From Oppiella nova (Eukaryota > Arthropoda > Arachnida > Sarcoptiformes > Oppiidae), in contig CAJPVJ010000135.1 of NCBI GenBank assembly GCA_905397405.1, positions 3,588-36,728 of the forward strand: a stretch of DNA of 33,141 bases, read 5' to 3'. The position numbers were made by a program, and so were the translations under genes. The notes beneath the pieces were generated by a model. The model did not search any database, was not told the origin of the DNA, and worked only from the letters and a program-made list of their open reading frames with translations. Positions 1-9,884 of the stretch are shown here, piece after piece; the first letter of the stretch is position 1, and the number at the start of each line of letters is the position of its first letter.

Positions 1-2
1 AT

Positions 3-1403
3 TGTATTGAAAAACAATACAACAAATCATTTGAATGTTTACCCAATCCTTACATCAATGAAGAGTTTATTCTTATGAATGCGAGTCAAACACAGTATAG
101 AATATGTGATCACAATATGAACACTAATTATACGGAATATTCTGCTATTAAAAAGCATTGCAAAGAAAAATGGGTTAAAAATTGTGACCAAAAGTACTAT
201 TCATTGGAATTGGAAGACAACACATATTCGGCACAAAAAGACAGCAAAATTAGGATTGAATTCAAGAGAAATCAAGAATTTCACTACAATTCAGACAAAA
301 AGTATTCATTCGTAGACTTCATGTCTAGCATCGGAGGACTATTAGGTTTGTGGTTTGGGATGTCATTCATAGATACCAGTGCTCTCATTAGACTTATACT
401 ATTAAAAGCAAAAGATTTTCTTGAATTTTATGTTTCAATACATTTCAAAAGATTATTTTGGAAAAATATAAAACATTTAAAAATTATAATACAAAAACTC
501 TTGAATTTTAAATGGAAACAAATCACAAAATTAGTTACTATTCCTATAATATGTTTCCAAATCTATGTCTTAATCCAAGAATACCTGCAATACTCGACCC
601 AAACCTCTATTTCCTTCATTGAATACAAAGACCCCAATAATGACAGCATTTCTATGCAATCACTTCCGGCCATCACTTTATGCTACGAAAATACATTTGA
701 AGACCTTTTGTTTGATCCCTATATTAGACACCAATTGGATAATATTGATAATGAAAGGAAAACTGATAAATTGATTCACAAACATAAGGCGCTAAAATAT
801 AATGATTATATATATGACTACTGTTTCCAAACCAAATATAATCAGGACAGATATAAGAAATACAAATCATTTTATAATATATATATCAATGTCACCTCCC
901 TTGATGATTTTATGCGACATATTATTGAATTTAAAGAAAATATTATCAATTCGTCTAACTATGATCTAGACTTGTATTCAAGCTACTTTTATTGTAGCAA
1001 GGACAGCGATCGTTTTTATCAAATAGCACCTAGTTTAAAACTCGTAACACCGTATGGCATTTGTAATACATTTTTATTAAGATCAAAAACATTCAATTCT
1101 TATATATATTTCCGGGAGTATCTAGCTCATTATAAATCAATGACATCGAAAAGAAATTCGTGTTTGAAAAAGAGGTTTATAATGCATTCACAGAATTCAT
1201 TGCCAGTAATGAGTGATAATGTCATTGAATTCAGAGATAATCCAAACGTTGAGAATAAAGTGATAAAAATAATCCGCTATTCATTCAAACGACTACCAAA
1301 ACCATACGACACTCAGTGTTACGAGTATTGGGGAAACGAAACACATAAAGTAACAGATTTGTTTACGATAGCTTTACTTATGCTCTTAGCTAAGTTTACA
1401 TAA
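3..1403 (+). pseudogene. DEG/ENaC channel unit 1 C-terminal part reading into unit 2 N-terminal part
   Basis: One open frame runs from the window edge. Its first ~150 codons are the end of a DEG/ENaC (amiloride-sensitive sodium channel-like) subunit: a Cys-containing ectodomain tail, then FVDFMSSIGGLLGLWFGMSF (about bases 310-370), the pre-TM2 motif with a G-M-S filter-like triplet. With no stop, it continues through a basic stretch into a new TM1 (about bases 525-600), the post-TM1 motif LPAITLCYENTF, an ectodomain, and LPKPYDTQCYEYW near base 1300. The last is the family's LPxPYDTxC signature. A TAA closes the frame at 1401-1403, and homology resumes in the same frame at 1410. Just before the stop, another frame shows a better Cys-spaced match (QICLR-LYLC), so I favour a frameshifted pseudogene, though an unrecognised intron is possible. 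Family assignment is firm; functionality is doubtful. Confidence 0.72.
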
Positions 1404-1409
1404 GGGTTT

Positions 1410-1964
1410 ATGTTGTCAGATATAACCATTCAGTTATACAATGGATATATTGAGCCAAATGTTACATTTTGTTCAGAATATTATAAAAACAGATATAATG
1501 ATATAAACAATGATATATATAGGATTTGTAAAAATAATTGCCCTGTACAATGCACTGAAGATTTATTTTTATATCATATATTTGATGTAGATAGTTTAAT
1601 AGGCGCGAGTTCAACTCAGGAATACTATTTTATGTTAAATAATTATTTCTATATAATAATTAAATATTCTACTGGAAACACATTGATTACATTAATTATA
1701 AGTATAGCCAACATATTGAGTCTATGGCACGGAATCAGTTTCATTGGTTTAATACAGGATTTCATTGTATTTAGTGAACAATACATTAAATATAATCAAA
1801 TGATAGTAAAACTCAAAATGTATTTCAATGGGTATTGTAATTCATTTATCTACCAAAAATTTATAAATGTAAGTTCTATACTTTTTAAAAATATATTTAT
1901 TGAATTAAAATATTTAATATATAATATTTTCCTATTGTGTAGCGAATGGTCACCTTTGTATTAA
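1410..1964 (+). pseudogene. DEG/ENaC channel unit 2 C-terminal part running into unit 3 start
   Basis: This continues unit 2 in the same frame after a TAA. It carries the Cys-rich end of the ectodomain (ICKNNCPVQC, compare KCVNYCPKDC in unit 3) and a degenerate TM2 in which the usual IGGL-GLWFG has become SIANILSLWHGIS. It then runs on without a stop through a basic cytosolic linker into the next unit's N terminus (KYLIYNIFLLCSEW). The frame then switches by overlap at 1946-1964 to the next segment. The eroded TM2 motif and the frame switch both argue for decay. Confidence 0.65.
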
Positions 1965-2641
1965 CACTAATACTTATCCATCAGTTATGCGACATATCTG
2001 TGAAGTACTTTAGTTTCCAAACAATTACTTCAGTCGACACCAAAACTTACGAAACCGACGATAACTACCCGTTCGTTACGTTTGTGTTTCATAAACGATT
2101 TGGGTATTTAAAGATATTTAATTGTGACTCCAACACTTTAAGTACATGCCAGGTTAACTCGACCATGCACAATTTACTGGAACTGCGCGGCGACAAAGTA
2201 TTAGATGATATAAACTTTTCGAAATATTACCTAGATGCAAATACAATCCTCTATCCCATTGATAATGTTAAACACCTGGACAGTTTATATATGAGTAGCG
2301 AAGGGAATGAATACCCTCATCGAACGATATTTTGGAACAATACCTTTATAACTAAAAACGACCAAGCTAATGTTTATCAATTTTTGAACATAAAATTCCA
2401 CGTTGATCAAGTGCATTTATCGGACATTATATTTCATTCGCAAATTATTCCAAATATAAAGACACCGGATCTAACAGATATGCGTAAGTGGTTTGCGGGT
2501 ATAAATCAGACGATAAAATTAAGTAAGCAAGTTACAACATCAAATTGCGGGGGAGTGCCTTCCACATCAATAATATGCCTATCACTATTGTCTTACGGCA
2601 AAGTTAGCTGTAGGGTAAGGGTAACGTACTCCGCAACATAG
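1946..2641 (+). pseudogene. DEG/ENaC channel unit 3: TM1 and ectodomain
   Basis: The segment opens with a hydrophobic TM1 (VTFVLTLILIHQL) followed by YFSFQTITSVDTKTYETD and PFVTFVF, the usual post-TM1 layout of DEG/ENaC subunits. The ectodomain has several N-glycosylation sequons (NST, NNT, NQT). Near its end SLLSYGKVSC is a weak match to the LPxPYGTxC signature. Two in-frame stops (2639 and 2666) separate it from the C-terminal part of the same unit. The candidate introns I tried between them do not keep frame, so decay is the simpler reading. Confidence 0.62.
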
Positions 2642-2668
2642 CCTATAATAACCTTTGTTGCCGTGTAA

Positions 2669-3172
2669 TGCTATTCAATTTTTATTGAAAGCTATTTACA
2701 TGAATCAGATGTCGTGAGAAGTGATATAAACGATTCGTATTGTTATTATGGATATAAAAACAAATATATTTATGAAGATTTAGGCATAAATAGTATTAAA
2801 CAAAAATGTGTTAATTATTGTCCGAAAGACTGTCTGACCGTTGAGTACAACTCGAGAGTCATATCAAGTGATACACAAATTGGTAACAAATTGTGGCATA
2901 ACTCGGGTCTCAACAACACATTAGGAGAAATGTCTATAGTTTGGGACTCCACTCAACCCCTGTATGTTTATCGGGAGGAACCGGTGCTGTCTTTGACGGA
3001 CTATATGTCATATATTGGAGGACTATTTGGTCTATGGTTTGGCACAAATGGCAAAGACTTTATTATTTGGATAATTGAGAGTCGATTCTGGGTTTGGGTT
3101 TACAATCAATACCATCGACTCATTCCTGATAATAGAATTCATGTTATTTATAATCCATACAATAATTATTAA
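2669..3172 (+). pseudogene. DEG/ENaC channel unit 3: C-terminal part with TM2
   Basis: Homology begins at the TGC at 2669 (CYSIFIESYLHESDVV), upstream of any start codon, so this is an internal or last exon rather than a separate gene. It shows the Cys cluster KCVNYCPKDCLTVEY and then LTDYMSYIGGLFGLWFGTN, the pre-TM2 loop and TM2. The G-x-S filter position reads G-T-N here, unlike unit 1 (G-M-S). The frame ends in a Tyr/Asn-rich tail and TAA at 3172. This is the best preserved C terminus of the three units. Confidence 0.68.
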
Positions 3173-3901
3173 ATTAGTTTTTTTTGCAGCTATAATTAAT
3201 AATTTAAAATCAATTGTTATTTATTTCAATAGTATATAATGTCAGTGTATGGCATGTCATGCGATTTAACGGTTATATTGTCTACCTTTGTCAATTATTT
3301 GCTTATGTTATATCTATTATGTAATAAACATAAAAATTTTAATCTCTAAAATATATAAAAAATTAAATAAAAATTACACAATTATATACATTAATTATAT
3401 TCGCATATCAAATGCAAACACGTTTTTGGCAATTCTGTAATTCTGGTGAATAAATAGCAAAAAACTTAATACAATTGTTTTATCATAATTGAAACATTAT
3501 AAATACTTTATAACATGTTAATAAATTGTACAAAATCTAATAACATATCAGCAATCGTCCATCTGAGTCTATAATAACCAAATATTTTGATATAATTATT
3601 ATCATAATAACATTAAAAAATATTTTAGACAAATTCACCTTGTTATACATTATAATATTTTTGATTAATACTCACTAACCAAACTAAGTTATTTTAATCA
3701 TGATGCACTGCATATAATAATTAATAATGAAATTCAATTCTAAAATTGAACATGTGAATTTCAATAAATAACATAATTTAAACAGTATGTGCATATAATT
3801 GATAATTGTTATGAATATAATCACATACTGTACTCTTATTATAAATAAGCAAAATTAAAACATATAAATCAAATACAATTTTATTATCATGATCAAAATT
3901 C
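3173..3901. other. AT-rich intergenic spacer
   Basis: No coding signal, RNA gene or clear repeat was seen. It separates the plus-strand channel units from a minus-strand exon, so it holds the 3' flanks of both. Several AATAAA hexamers occur, but the AT content makes them uninformative. Confidence 0.5.
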
Positions 3902-4306
3902 TTATTCAGTCAGTGCATCATTAGCGGTCCCAATAACACCATCAACGACACCGGTACCATCGTCAACAACACCTTGTACAGCATTGGTAGCATCGGGAAC
4001 TGGGCAAGGTATGTCCTCAACTGTGCCAATAACATTTCCTAACTCATCTTGCACCTCTTCATGGACTTCAGTCAGGGGTAGTCCAGTCTCCTCGTCAATC
4101 TCACTTTCTATGGGACCCACACCTTGACTGATACTTTGAGCACCCTCGTTAAAGCCATCTGTGAGGGCATCTTTACCCTGGTCATCAACATCTACGAAGG
4201 TTCCCGAGGCATCCCTCAGGTCTTCGTTTCCGAAATCCCCGACTGTATCCGTAATATCGTCGGCACCGGTGAGTATGGGACTGACGGACCCACCAATACT
4301 CAGTCC
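3902..4306 (-). CDS. Last exon of an unknown acidic, Gly/Val/Asp-rich protein
   Basis: This GC-richer island has a 134-codon minus-strand frame ending in TAA (3902-3904). It opens directly after a splice-acceptor-like sequence (AACCTCAG, intron side from 4307). The reading starts GLSIGGSVSPILTG and is rich in Asp, Glu, Gly, Val and Thr. It has loose internal repeats late on (GVVDDGTGVVDGVIGT) and acidic runs such as IESEIDEETG and HEEVQDELG. There are no transmembrane segments and one Cys. I do not recognise the family; the composition would fit a secreted matrix, mucin-like or intrinsically disordered protein, but that is a guess. The plus strand is also open over part of the region (about 4084-4321). 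I chose minus because its frame is longer, has a splice site, and shows repeat structure. Confidence 0.55.
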   Translation of the reverse strand, partial: GLSIGGSVSPILTGADDITDTVGDFGNEDLRDASGTFVDVDDQGKDALTDGFNEGAQSISQGVGPIESEIDEETGLPLTEVHEEVQDELGNVIGTVEDIPCPVPDATNAVQGVVDDGTGVVDGVIGTANDALTE

Positions 4307-4338
4307 CTGAGGTTGGTATAGATTTTTAATTAGACTAT

Positions 4339-4463
4339 TCTCTTATGTTTATACAAAACAAGGCCTGTAACTCGGCTTTCATATGACTGCAGAGTACTAT
4401 TAAACACTATTACAGTCGTACGAAAGCGGAGTTAAAGTCCTTGTTTTGTATAGTCTCAAGAGA
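4339..4463. mobile_element. 125-bp palindromic MITE-like element
   Basis: Two arms of ~50 bp are imperfect reverse complements. They share TCTCTT at the ends, then TATACAAAACAAGG, and further matching blocks inward (GTAACTC, GCTTTC, GACTG). The loop is short. The element is flanked by TAT on both sides (4336-4338 and 4464-4466), a likely target duplication. It lies in the presumed intron of the minus-strand gene. It has no coding capacity, so it is a non-autonomous foldback element. Confidence 0.6.
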
Positions 4464-4651
4464 TATGAAAAAATAAATAGTTTTACAATAAAATAAATAT
4501 AAAATATGGTATGTAAAGTATATTAATTATTTATAACATACATAACTAAATAGTACAAGTATCAATATGTTATATTGTATATTAAATTTTAATTGTATTT
4601 TTGAAAGTATTTTATACTTAGATTTATCAAGATTTTTATTGAAAATTGTAC

Positions 4652-4693
4652 CTGACCAGCCACCAACATAAACGACGCTACAGTCTCATAATT
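4652..4693 (-). CDS. Possible small upstream exon of the acidic protein gene
   Basis: On the minus strand a 42-base open segment (NYETVASFMLVAGQ) lies between an acceptor-like site (pyrimidine-rich stretch then CAAG) and a CAG/GTACAA donor. Both ends are phase 0, so it would join in frame to the exon at 4306. It lies in a short GC-richer patch within AT-rich DNA. The first exon, which should carry the start codon, was not found. Tentative. Confidence 0.33.
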
Positions 4694-6402
4694 CTTGAGG
4701 TTAAAAAAATTAACTTGTTAATTTTAAAATAAAAGTTTTAACTTTGTTCTTGAAATTATTTAACAATGAGATGTAAACTTGCTTATATAACTTTATTTTT
4801 ACATGTATTATGTAACTACGGGTATAGTTAAAGAAATTAAACCTGATTTTAAATTCAATTAATTATAAGCTTTTAATGAATTTTAATATTTTTATTGTTA
4901 TTTGGTTGTTTAGTCTTATACGTTGTAGTGTAGTTTACAATTGCGAAATATTTTGTAATTTTAAATTAATTAAATTTAAAAATAATATTTGTACTGTAAA
5001 CCAGATAAAAATAAAAATAATTATTAATAGATATTGTAGTTTACATGGACTTTGAAAATTAACATGTGGCCTAATACTGTACTATAATAATATTTAACTG
5101 TAGGTATATAAATTAATTTAAATAATAATTTTTAATTCAGCATGAGCATACAATAAATAGTTTTAGCCGTAATTCTAGTATCAGACCTGGATGTAACAAA
5201 ATATTAATAAATTGTAAATAGGAAGAGGCGCTAATAAATCTTAAATAATTAAAGTTTGACCTATTTTAAAATTAATATAAAAATCTGTACACTTCATTTA
5301 TAATTTATTATAATAGTAGTTTATACCGTATATACAATTATAAATAGTAAATGTATTTTAATTGTAAGTGTGGTTTTCGCAATCATTTACTGTAAATTAA
5401 AATACAATACAAAGCAAATCCTTGACAACAATGATATATCAACATAATACAATAAATTAGATTCAGTATAAATATGATAATTTATATATATATCATTATA
5501 ACTCAATTTATTACACTAATTTAGTTTTATAATTCCTACTAGATTAAAAATTATAAAATAATTTTAATGAAACTTCAATCATTTCTGTTGAAAATGAAAA
5601 TAAATTTTCTAACTCTTCATAAATTTGTAACATTTATATTAATTAATATAAATTTATCGCAGTTTTTATGTCTATCTACATACGACATTTTCAATCTATA
5701 CTCTTAGTTATTTAATTGCATATTCTGTACAGTAATTAAATTATAATTAAATATCTAGCTATATATTTATATTAAATATAATTTTTTAAAATTAAAATTT
5801 TATTGTGAAACAAAAAATTATTTAAATTTATTAAACGATGACTACTCTATTGGATATATCTCGCATTTGTAATACAATTAACAATTTTAATATTAATTAT
5901 TTTTAATAAAAATGTTTTATAACATAAGTGTTATGAGTGAAAAGACATTCATGAAAAATTATTTCAAAATGTTTTACAGCTTTCAGAATTTTATTAATTT
6001 ATATTTACTATAGTATAATAATAAACTATTTATGATTAGATTAATTTTATTAAAAACATAAATTATTTATTATATAATTATTTAATTTTTAATAAAATAT
6101 CCAATGATTAAAATCACACATTTATACAAAATTAAAAGTATTCAAAATAAATAATAATTTAAAATTTAAAAATATTAATTTTAATGATTTTGGATTAGTA
6201 CCAAGGTTTTAAAATTATTTTAATTTTTTATTACTTAAATTGTCATTATCATTAAGTAACTAGTATAATACGTAATTGTATGCTGAGGGTCATATGATTT
6301 TTATTATTGCAGTAAAAATTATCAAAAGTTGTATACTGACTAAAAATAATACCTTTTAAGTGCTATTGACAATAGTTTTGGTAACAAAATAATATAATAA
6401 TA
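4694..6402. other. Long AT-rich intergenic region
   Basis: About 1.7 kb of very AT-rich sequence with frequent stops in all frames. I see no gene, RNA gene, or clear tandem or inverted repeat. It separates the minus-strand unknown gene from the kinase array. Confidence 0.5.
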
Positions 6403-6687
6403 AAATGTGAATTCATATAAAATCACTATTTTAAAAACATCGCTAGCAATTAGCGTTCCCAATTTCAAGAATCAAATTCCTTGAGAATCTTTATTTTTAC
6501 CTTACAAACGCCCTTAATTTTTATGACCTTTTAATAAGTGACCATAAAGTCCCTTGAGGTCCATTGAAATGGTCATATTTTTTGAAAATATTTCCTTGAG
6601 CATACCATCGATTCCTTGAGAGTCCTGCTTGACCCTTGAGATTTGGGAACCCTACTCACAATACAGACATTTTTATAGTGATTTAAA
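6403..6687 (+). promoter_or_regulatory. Conserved leader palindrome, copy 1 (split by a MITE)
   Basis: The left half (TGTGAATTCATAT, then AATCACTATT...CGCT) and the right half (CACAATACAGACATTTTTAT, then AGTGATTT) match the intact copies at 20581, 24811, 28247 and 33050. Here they are separated by ~200 bp of inserted element. The right half ends about 75 bp before the ATG at 6761. Confidence 0.6.
6451..6654. mobile_element. hAT-like MITE inserted in the leader element
   Basis: Ends are imperfect terminal inverted repeats: TAGCGTTCCCAATTTCAAG on the left, and the reverse complement of the right end reads TAGGGTTCCCAAATCTCAAG. TAGGG-type ends and an 8-bp target duplication are typical of hAT elements. 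The flanks are CTAGCAAT (6443-6450) and CTCACAAT (6655-6662); the second is the original sequence in uninterrupted leader copies. Inside are five spaced copies of CCTTGAG. No coding capacity. Confidence 0.7.
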
Positions 6688-6716
6688 CTTAATTCTTTTT
6701 GGTTAATTTTTTAAAA

Positions 6717-6740
6717 ATAAAATTAATTAATTAATTAATT
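6717..6740. repeat. TTAA microsatellite
   Basis: About five tandem ATTA/TTAA units lie immediately upstream of the first gene's start. A shorter AATTAATTAATTG stretch is in the same place before the gene at 28388, so it is an ancestral leader feature. Confidence 0.6.
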
Positions 6741-6760
6741 TACTTATAATTGTGTCGAAA

Positions 6761-8083
6761 ATGTCTATAATTCTAGAAAAGTTTCGCATTTGTAAAACGA
6801 TTGATACGAATATCAAACATGAGATCAAATTATTTCACGTTTTCAATGACTTACGAAATAAACAGAATATACTGTTTATTACAAACAGTGATATAGTGTA
6901 CGGTATGGGCTATAATATCAATGCATGGCTGGGTTTAACTAACAAACGTAATGTCCAAACACCAAAGATTATACAAGAATTATGCGGACAACGGATCCGA
7001 CAGTTCATCAATGGCTCGGACTTTGTGTTGCCTATGAATGAGGACAACTATGTGTTCAGTTGGGGAAGCAATGATTGGGGACAGTTAGGCAGGGATCAGG
7101 AAACACGTCAAGTATGGAAGATTCCTCAGAAGATTTTCTATTTGAATGACAAGAATATCAAACAAATCATTTGCTCATTTAATCACTCCCTGGCCCTCAC
7201 AACCGATGGTCAGGTGTACGGGTGGGGCAGTAATAGGTGGGGACAATTAGGCTGCGGTGATAATAAAAACATAAAAGTATCGCCTGTTTTGATAGATTTT
7301 GGAAATAATTATAAAATTAAAAGCATTTTCACTTTTACTGACTGCTCATTTGCCGTTACTATCGATGGTATGGTATTGAGTTGGGGCGATAATAAGGAGC
7401 AATTGGGTCATAATCAATTTTCAGATAATATATTGTCACCCAAACTGATCCCACATTTACGTCATATCAAATCAATTTTATGTCCAACATTCTCATCAGA
7501 TAATTATTTTACATGTTTTCTGTCAACAAATAATAAGATATACTTTTGTGGCAAATATATTGATAATAAAAATAAAAGGCAAATACAAATGACACCGGTG
7601 CAAATACCCATAAAATTTAATGTGCAACAATTTCCCCAATTATGTTCATATTATTTTTTGAATCCATTAATACTATTAAATTGTAATAAAATTTGCGAGC
7701 TCACTTCGCCATATAATTTGAAAGAATATAATTATAATAATTTTATTGACTTTTATGCCAATGAATACGGAATAACTTATAATACAATACATATTATTGA
7801 CACAAATATTGTCACCGATTCTTATGAATTAAAACTTCAAAACTTGAATCCAAAAACGGTATCAAATTCTCGTGAAACAAAACAAGAGTTAAATTCAAAC
7901 CCAAAATTTGTGCCAAAATCTGGTCAAACAAAACCAGAATTAAACAAAAAAATTGTCACAAAAACGGATACAATTAAAACAATTTCAAAACCTAAGTTAC
8001 AACCAAAATCAAAAGTCTTTTCAAATTCTGTTAAATCAAAATCACAAATAAAATCAAATTTATTACAAAAGTCTGTTTATTGA
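6761..8083 (+). CDS. RCC1-like propeller protein (RCC1 half of array copy 1)
   Basis: I start at the ATG at 6761 (MSIILEKFRICKTID), which matches the start of every paralog; a GTG three codons upstream is not needed. The ~440-aa frame carries RCC1-type repeats: YGMGYNINAWLGL, VFSWGSNDWGQLGRD, VYGWGSNRWGQLGCGD and VLSWGDNKEQLGH. Between them lie blade motifs such as FNHSLALTTDG. About five to six blades are visible against the seven of canonical RCC1. A conserved block YNYNNFIDFYANEYGITYN then leads into a Lys/Gln/Pro linker with SGQTKPELNKK repeats. In the intact paralog a phase-1 intron follows. Here a deletion has fused linker to kinase sequence out of frame, so this copy can encode only a free-standing RCC1 protein ending at the TGA at 8083. 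Confidence 0.75.
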   Translation: MSIILEKFRICKTIDTNIKHEIKLFHVFNDLRNKQNILFITNSDIVYGMGYNINAWLGLTNKRNVQTPKIIQELCGQRIRQFINGSDFVLPMNEDNYVFSWGSNDWGQLGRDQETRQVWKIPQKIFYLNDKNIKQIICSFNHSLALTTDGQVYGWGSNRWGQLGCGDNKNIKVSPVLIDFGNNYKIKSIFTFTDCSFAVTIDGMVLSWGDNKEQLGHNQFSDNILSPKLIPHLRHIKSILCPTFSSDNYFTCFLSTNNKIYFCGKYIDNKNKRQIQMTPVQIPIKFNVQQFPQLCSYYFLNPLILLNCNKICELTSPYNLKEYNYNNFIDFYANEYGITYNTIHIIDTNIVTDSYELKLQNLNPKTVSNSRETKQELNSNPKFVPKSGQTKPELNKKIVTKTDTIKTISKPKLQPKSKVFSNSVKSKSQIKSNLLQKSVY

Positions 8084-9153
8084 GTTGTCGGCCATCGGTT
8101 CGAGAAGTTTTGGAACAGTATATATGCCGTCAAACGTGTCCTAATAAATGGTAAAAACAAAATTTAAAAAGTTTATAACAATATACTGTAGTATAATACA
8201 GTATATTATAAAATTTTCAGATTTTCCTGGGAATAAATTACTTGAAATTTATAATGAATTTAAAAATTTAAGAGTCGTTCGTTCAGAATATTGTGTTTAA
8301 TATTACAATTCATGGACCGAAAGCAAACACCTCTACATTCAGATGGAGTTCTGTTCACAAAATCTGCGGAATATTCTTGAATGAAACCACAAGTATTTGG
8401 GCGACAAATAGGAAAAGCCATGGATTTTGTCGAGTATTTTATTTCGTGTGAAATATTCCGTCAGATTTTAGAAAGTGTTCAGTATTTGCATGAATTGAAT
8501 CCACAGATCATTCACAGAGACCTCAAACCAGAAAANATTTGCATGAATTGAATCCACAGATCATTCACAGAGACCTCAAACCAGAAAACATATTAATCGA
8601 TGAAAATGTAAGGAACGGTAGATTTATTAAGTTATGTGACTTTGGTTTGACTACAGTTCACGACAAAGAAATCAATTATATGACACGTGATAAACACTCT
8701 ACAGGTGTGGGCACAATAAAGTATCTAGCACCCGAAATATCTCAGGGAAGCAAATATGGACTTAAAGTAGATATTTATAGTCTGGCAATAATTGGTTCAG
8801 AAATATTTGAATTGGATTTATTTTATACCGACCCTGATAAGTATGCATACATAAAATAATATATAAACTTTAGTAAATAATCTTTTATTCGTTAATATAG
8901 TTCTGAAAGTATTTATTCCGTGAATGAAGTCTTAAACCCAAAAGTAATTTCATTACACAAACTCTTGCAGTCAATGATATTACCGTTTATTAGCCGACGG
9001 GCTGACTGTTCACAAGTACTAAATAAATGTAATGATTGGACTTTTGAACAGAATATTCTTAAGGATTTTAATGTCGAATTAACACTATCCAAGTTAAAGC
9101 TGCATGATCAGTTTTTCACTAATATTTTTCAAAATAAAATAAAAACTACGTAA
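8060..9153 (+). pseudogene. Kinase half of array copy 1, broken and probably chimeric
   Basis: This is homologous to kinase exons 2-4 of the intact copy. Relative to the paralogs it lost about 31 bases after the Gly loop (SRSFGTV joins straight to YAVKR). It has TAA where CAA stands in the QYYNSW motif, and lost a base in ILEVKP. The catalytic segment after 8537 is open: LNPQIIHRDLKPENILI, LCDFGL, VGTIKYLAPE. Exon 3 ends at 8840 (GTATG donor), and exon 4 is 8901-9153, ending NKIKTT. Sequence before base 8536 resembles the 17-kb copy; sequence after it resembles the 28-kb copy. The switch coincides with an N and a 52-bp duplication, so this may be two genes joined in assembly. Confidence 0.75.
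8484..8588. repeat. 52-bp direct duplication flanking a single N (probable assembly seam)
   Basis: Bases 8484-8535 and 8537-8588 are identical (ATTTGCATGAATTG through to CCAGAAAA) and are separated only by an N at 8536. The repeated block encodes the array's most conserved stretch (LHELNPQIIHRDLKPEN). Two contig ends overlapping there could have been joined without merging. A biological tandem duplication is less likely given the N. Confidence 0.85.
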
Positions 9154-9884
9154 TTAAAATACCTTATTTGTTTTGTAATTGATTTACTCTTTGTTATAAA
9201 ATTTTTGAGAAACATGGTTTTAGCGCACCAATATGTTAATATGTCCTATTTGTGTCTGCTCAAAAGAGGTCGGGATGGGGAACGGGTCATCGAGATCTCA
9301 AAAACTATAAGTGATAATCGAATTCTGATTTTTGGAAATGATGAGCGAGGTCATTTCTACAAAAGTAATTTCTGGATTTCTCGAAATTTTACTTCTTTGA
9401 TTTTTAAAAATTCCCTAAATGTCAAAAATTGATATTTTATAATATATTTATCTCAGCAATGGATGAATGTATCGGGGTAGTCTCAACTGTGTTTTAATCA
9501 TGTTTGAATGTTAGGGCTGATGTTACCATAACACATTAATCTCAGTCGAGCCTCTAACAATTCATTTGTGATACGATCAACACTAACTGTCTTTCCTATC
9601 ACTTAAACAGGACTTCAGTTATGAATGTCTGTCCAAATGGTGGCAACGATTGATATTCACAATACAAAAACACTAATAATTTGGGGAACAGTAGTCTAAA
9701 GCGAAGGGTATGTCAATGGCGGTCACTATGACTTGCAATAAACACCAAATTTATTAAAAAGTGATGAAATCAATGACTACTCATTAATAATATTACTTAA
9801 CTAGGTTTCCCCCCCCCCCACCCGCCCTAGGATGTGCATGATGAATTTTCATGCAGTGTTAAGAGCCTTTTAGTTCTCAATGTT
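9154..9884. other. Unidentified GC-richer block with a poly-C tract
   Basis: From ~9205 to ~9830 the composition is less AT-rich than the surroundings. A 70-codon open stretch at 9205-9432 has no family resemblance I recognise. An 11-base C run at 9809-9819 ends the block, next to CTAGG on both sides (CTAGG...CCTAGG). It sits between copy 1 and a relic of another copy, so it may be an inserted repeat, but I found no clear terminal repeats or target duplication. Confidence 0.4.

Noticed and set aside
4084-4321. Plus-strand open frame overlapping the acidic-protein exon
   Set aside because: Shorter than the minus-strand frame, no ATG, no internal structure; both strands are open because the island is GC-rich. 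Kept only as a caveat on the minus-strand exon.
6403-6687. Leader element as a transposon in its own right
   Set aside because: The palindromic arms suggest a MITE, but it is always at the same distance from the same gene family and shows no target duplication, so co-duplication with the genes is simpler.
9205-9432. 75-codon plus-strand open frame
   Set aside because: Opens on a TTG, lacks any family motif, and lies in a probable repeat; described as part of an unidentified block instead.
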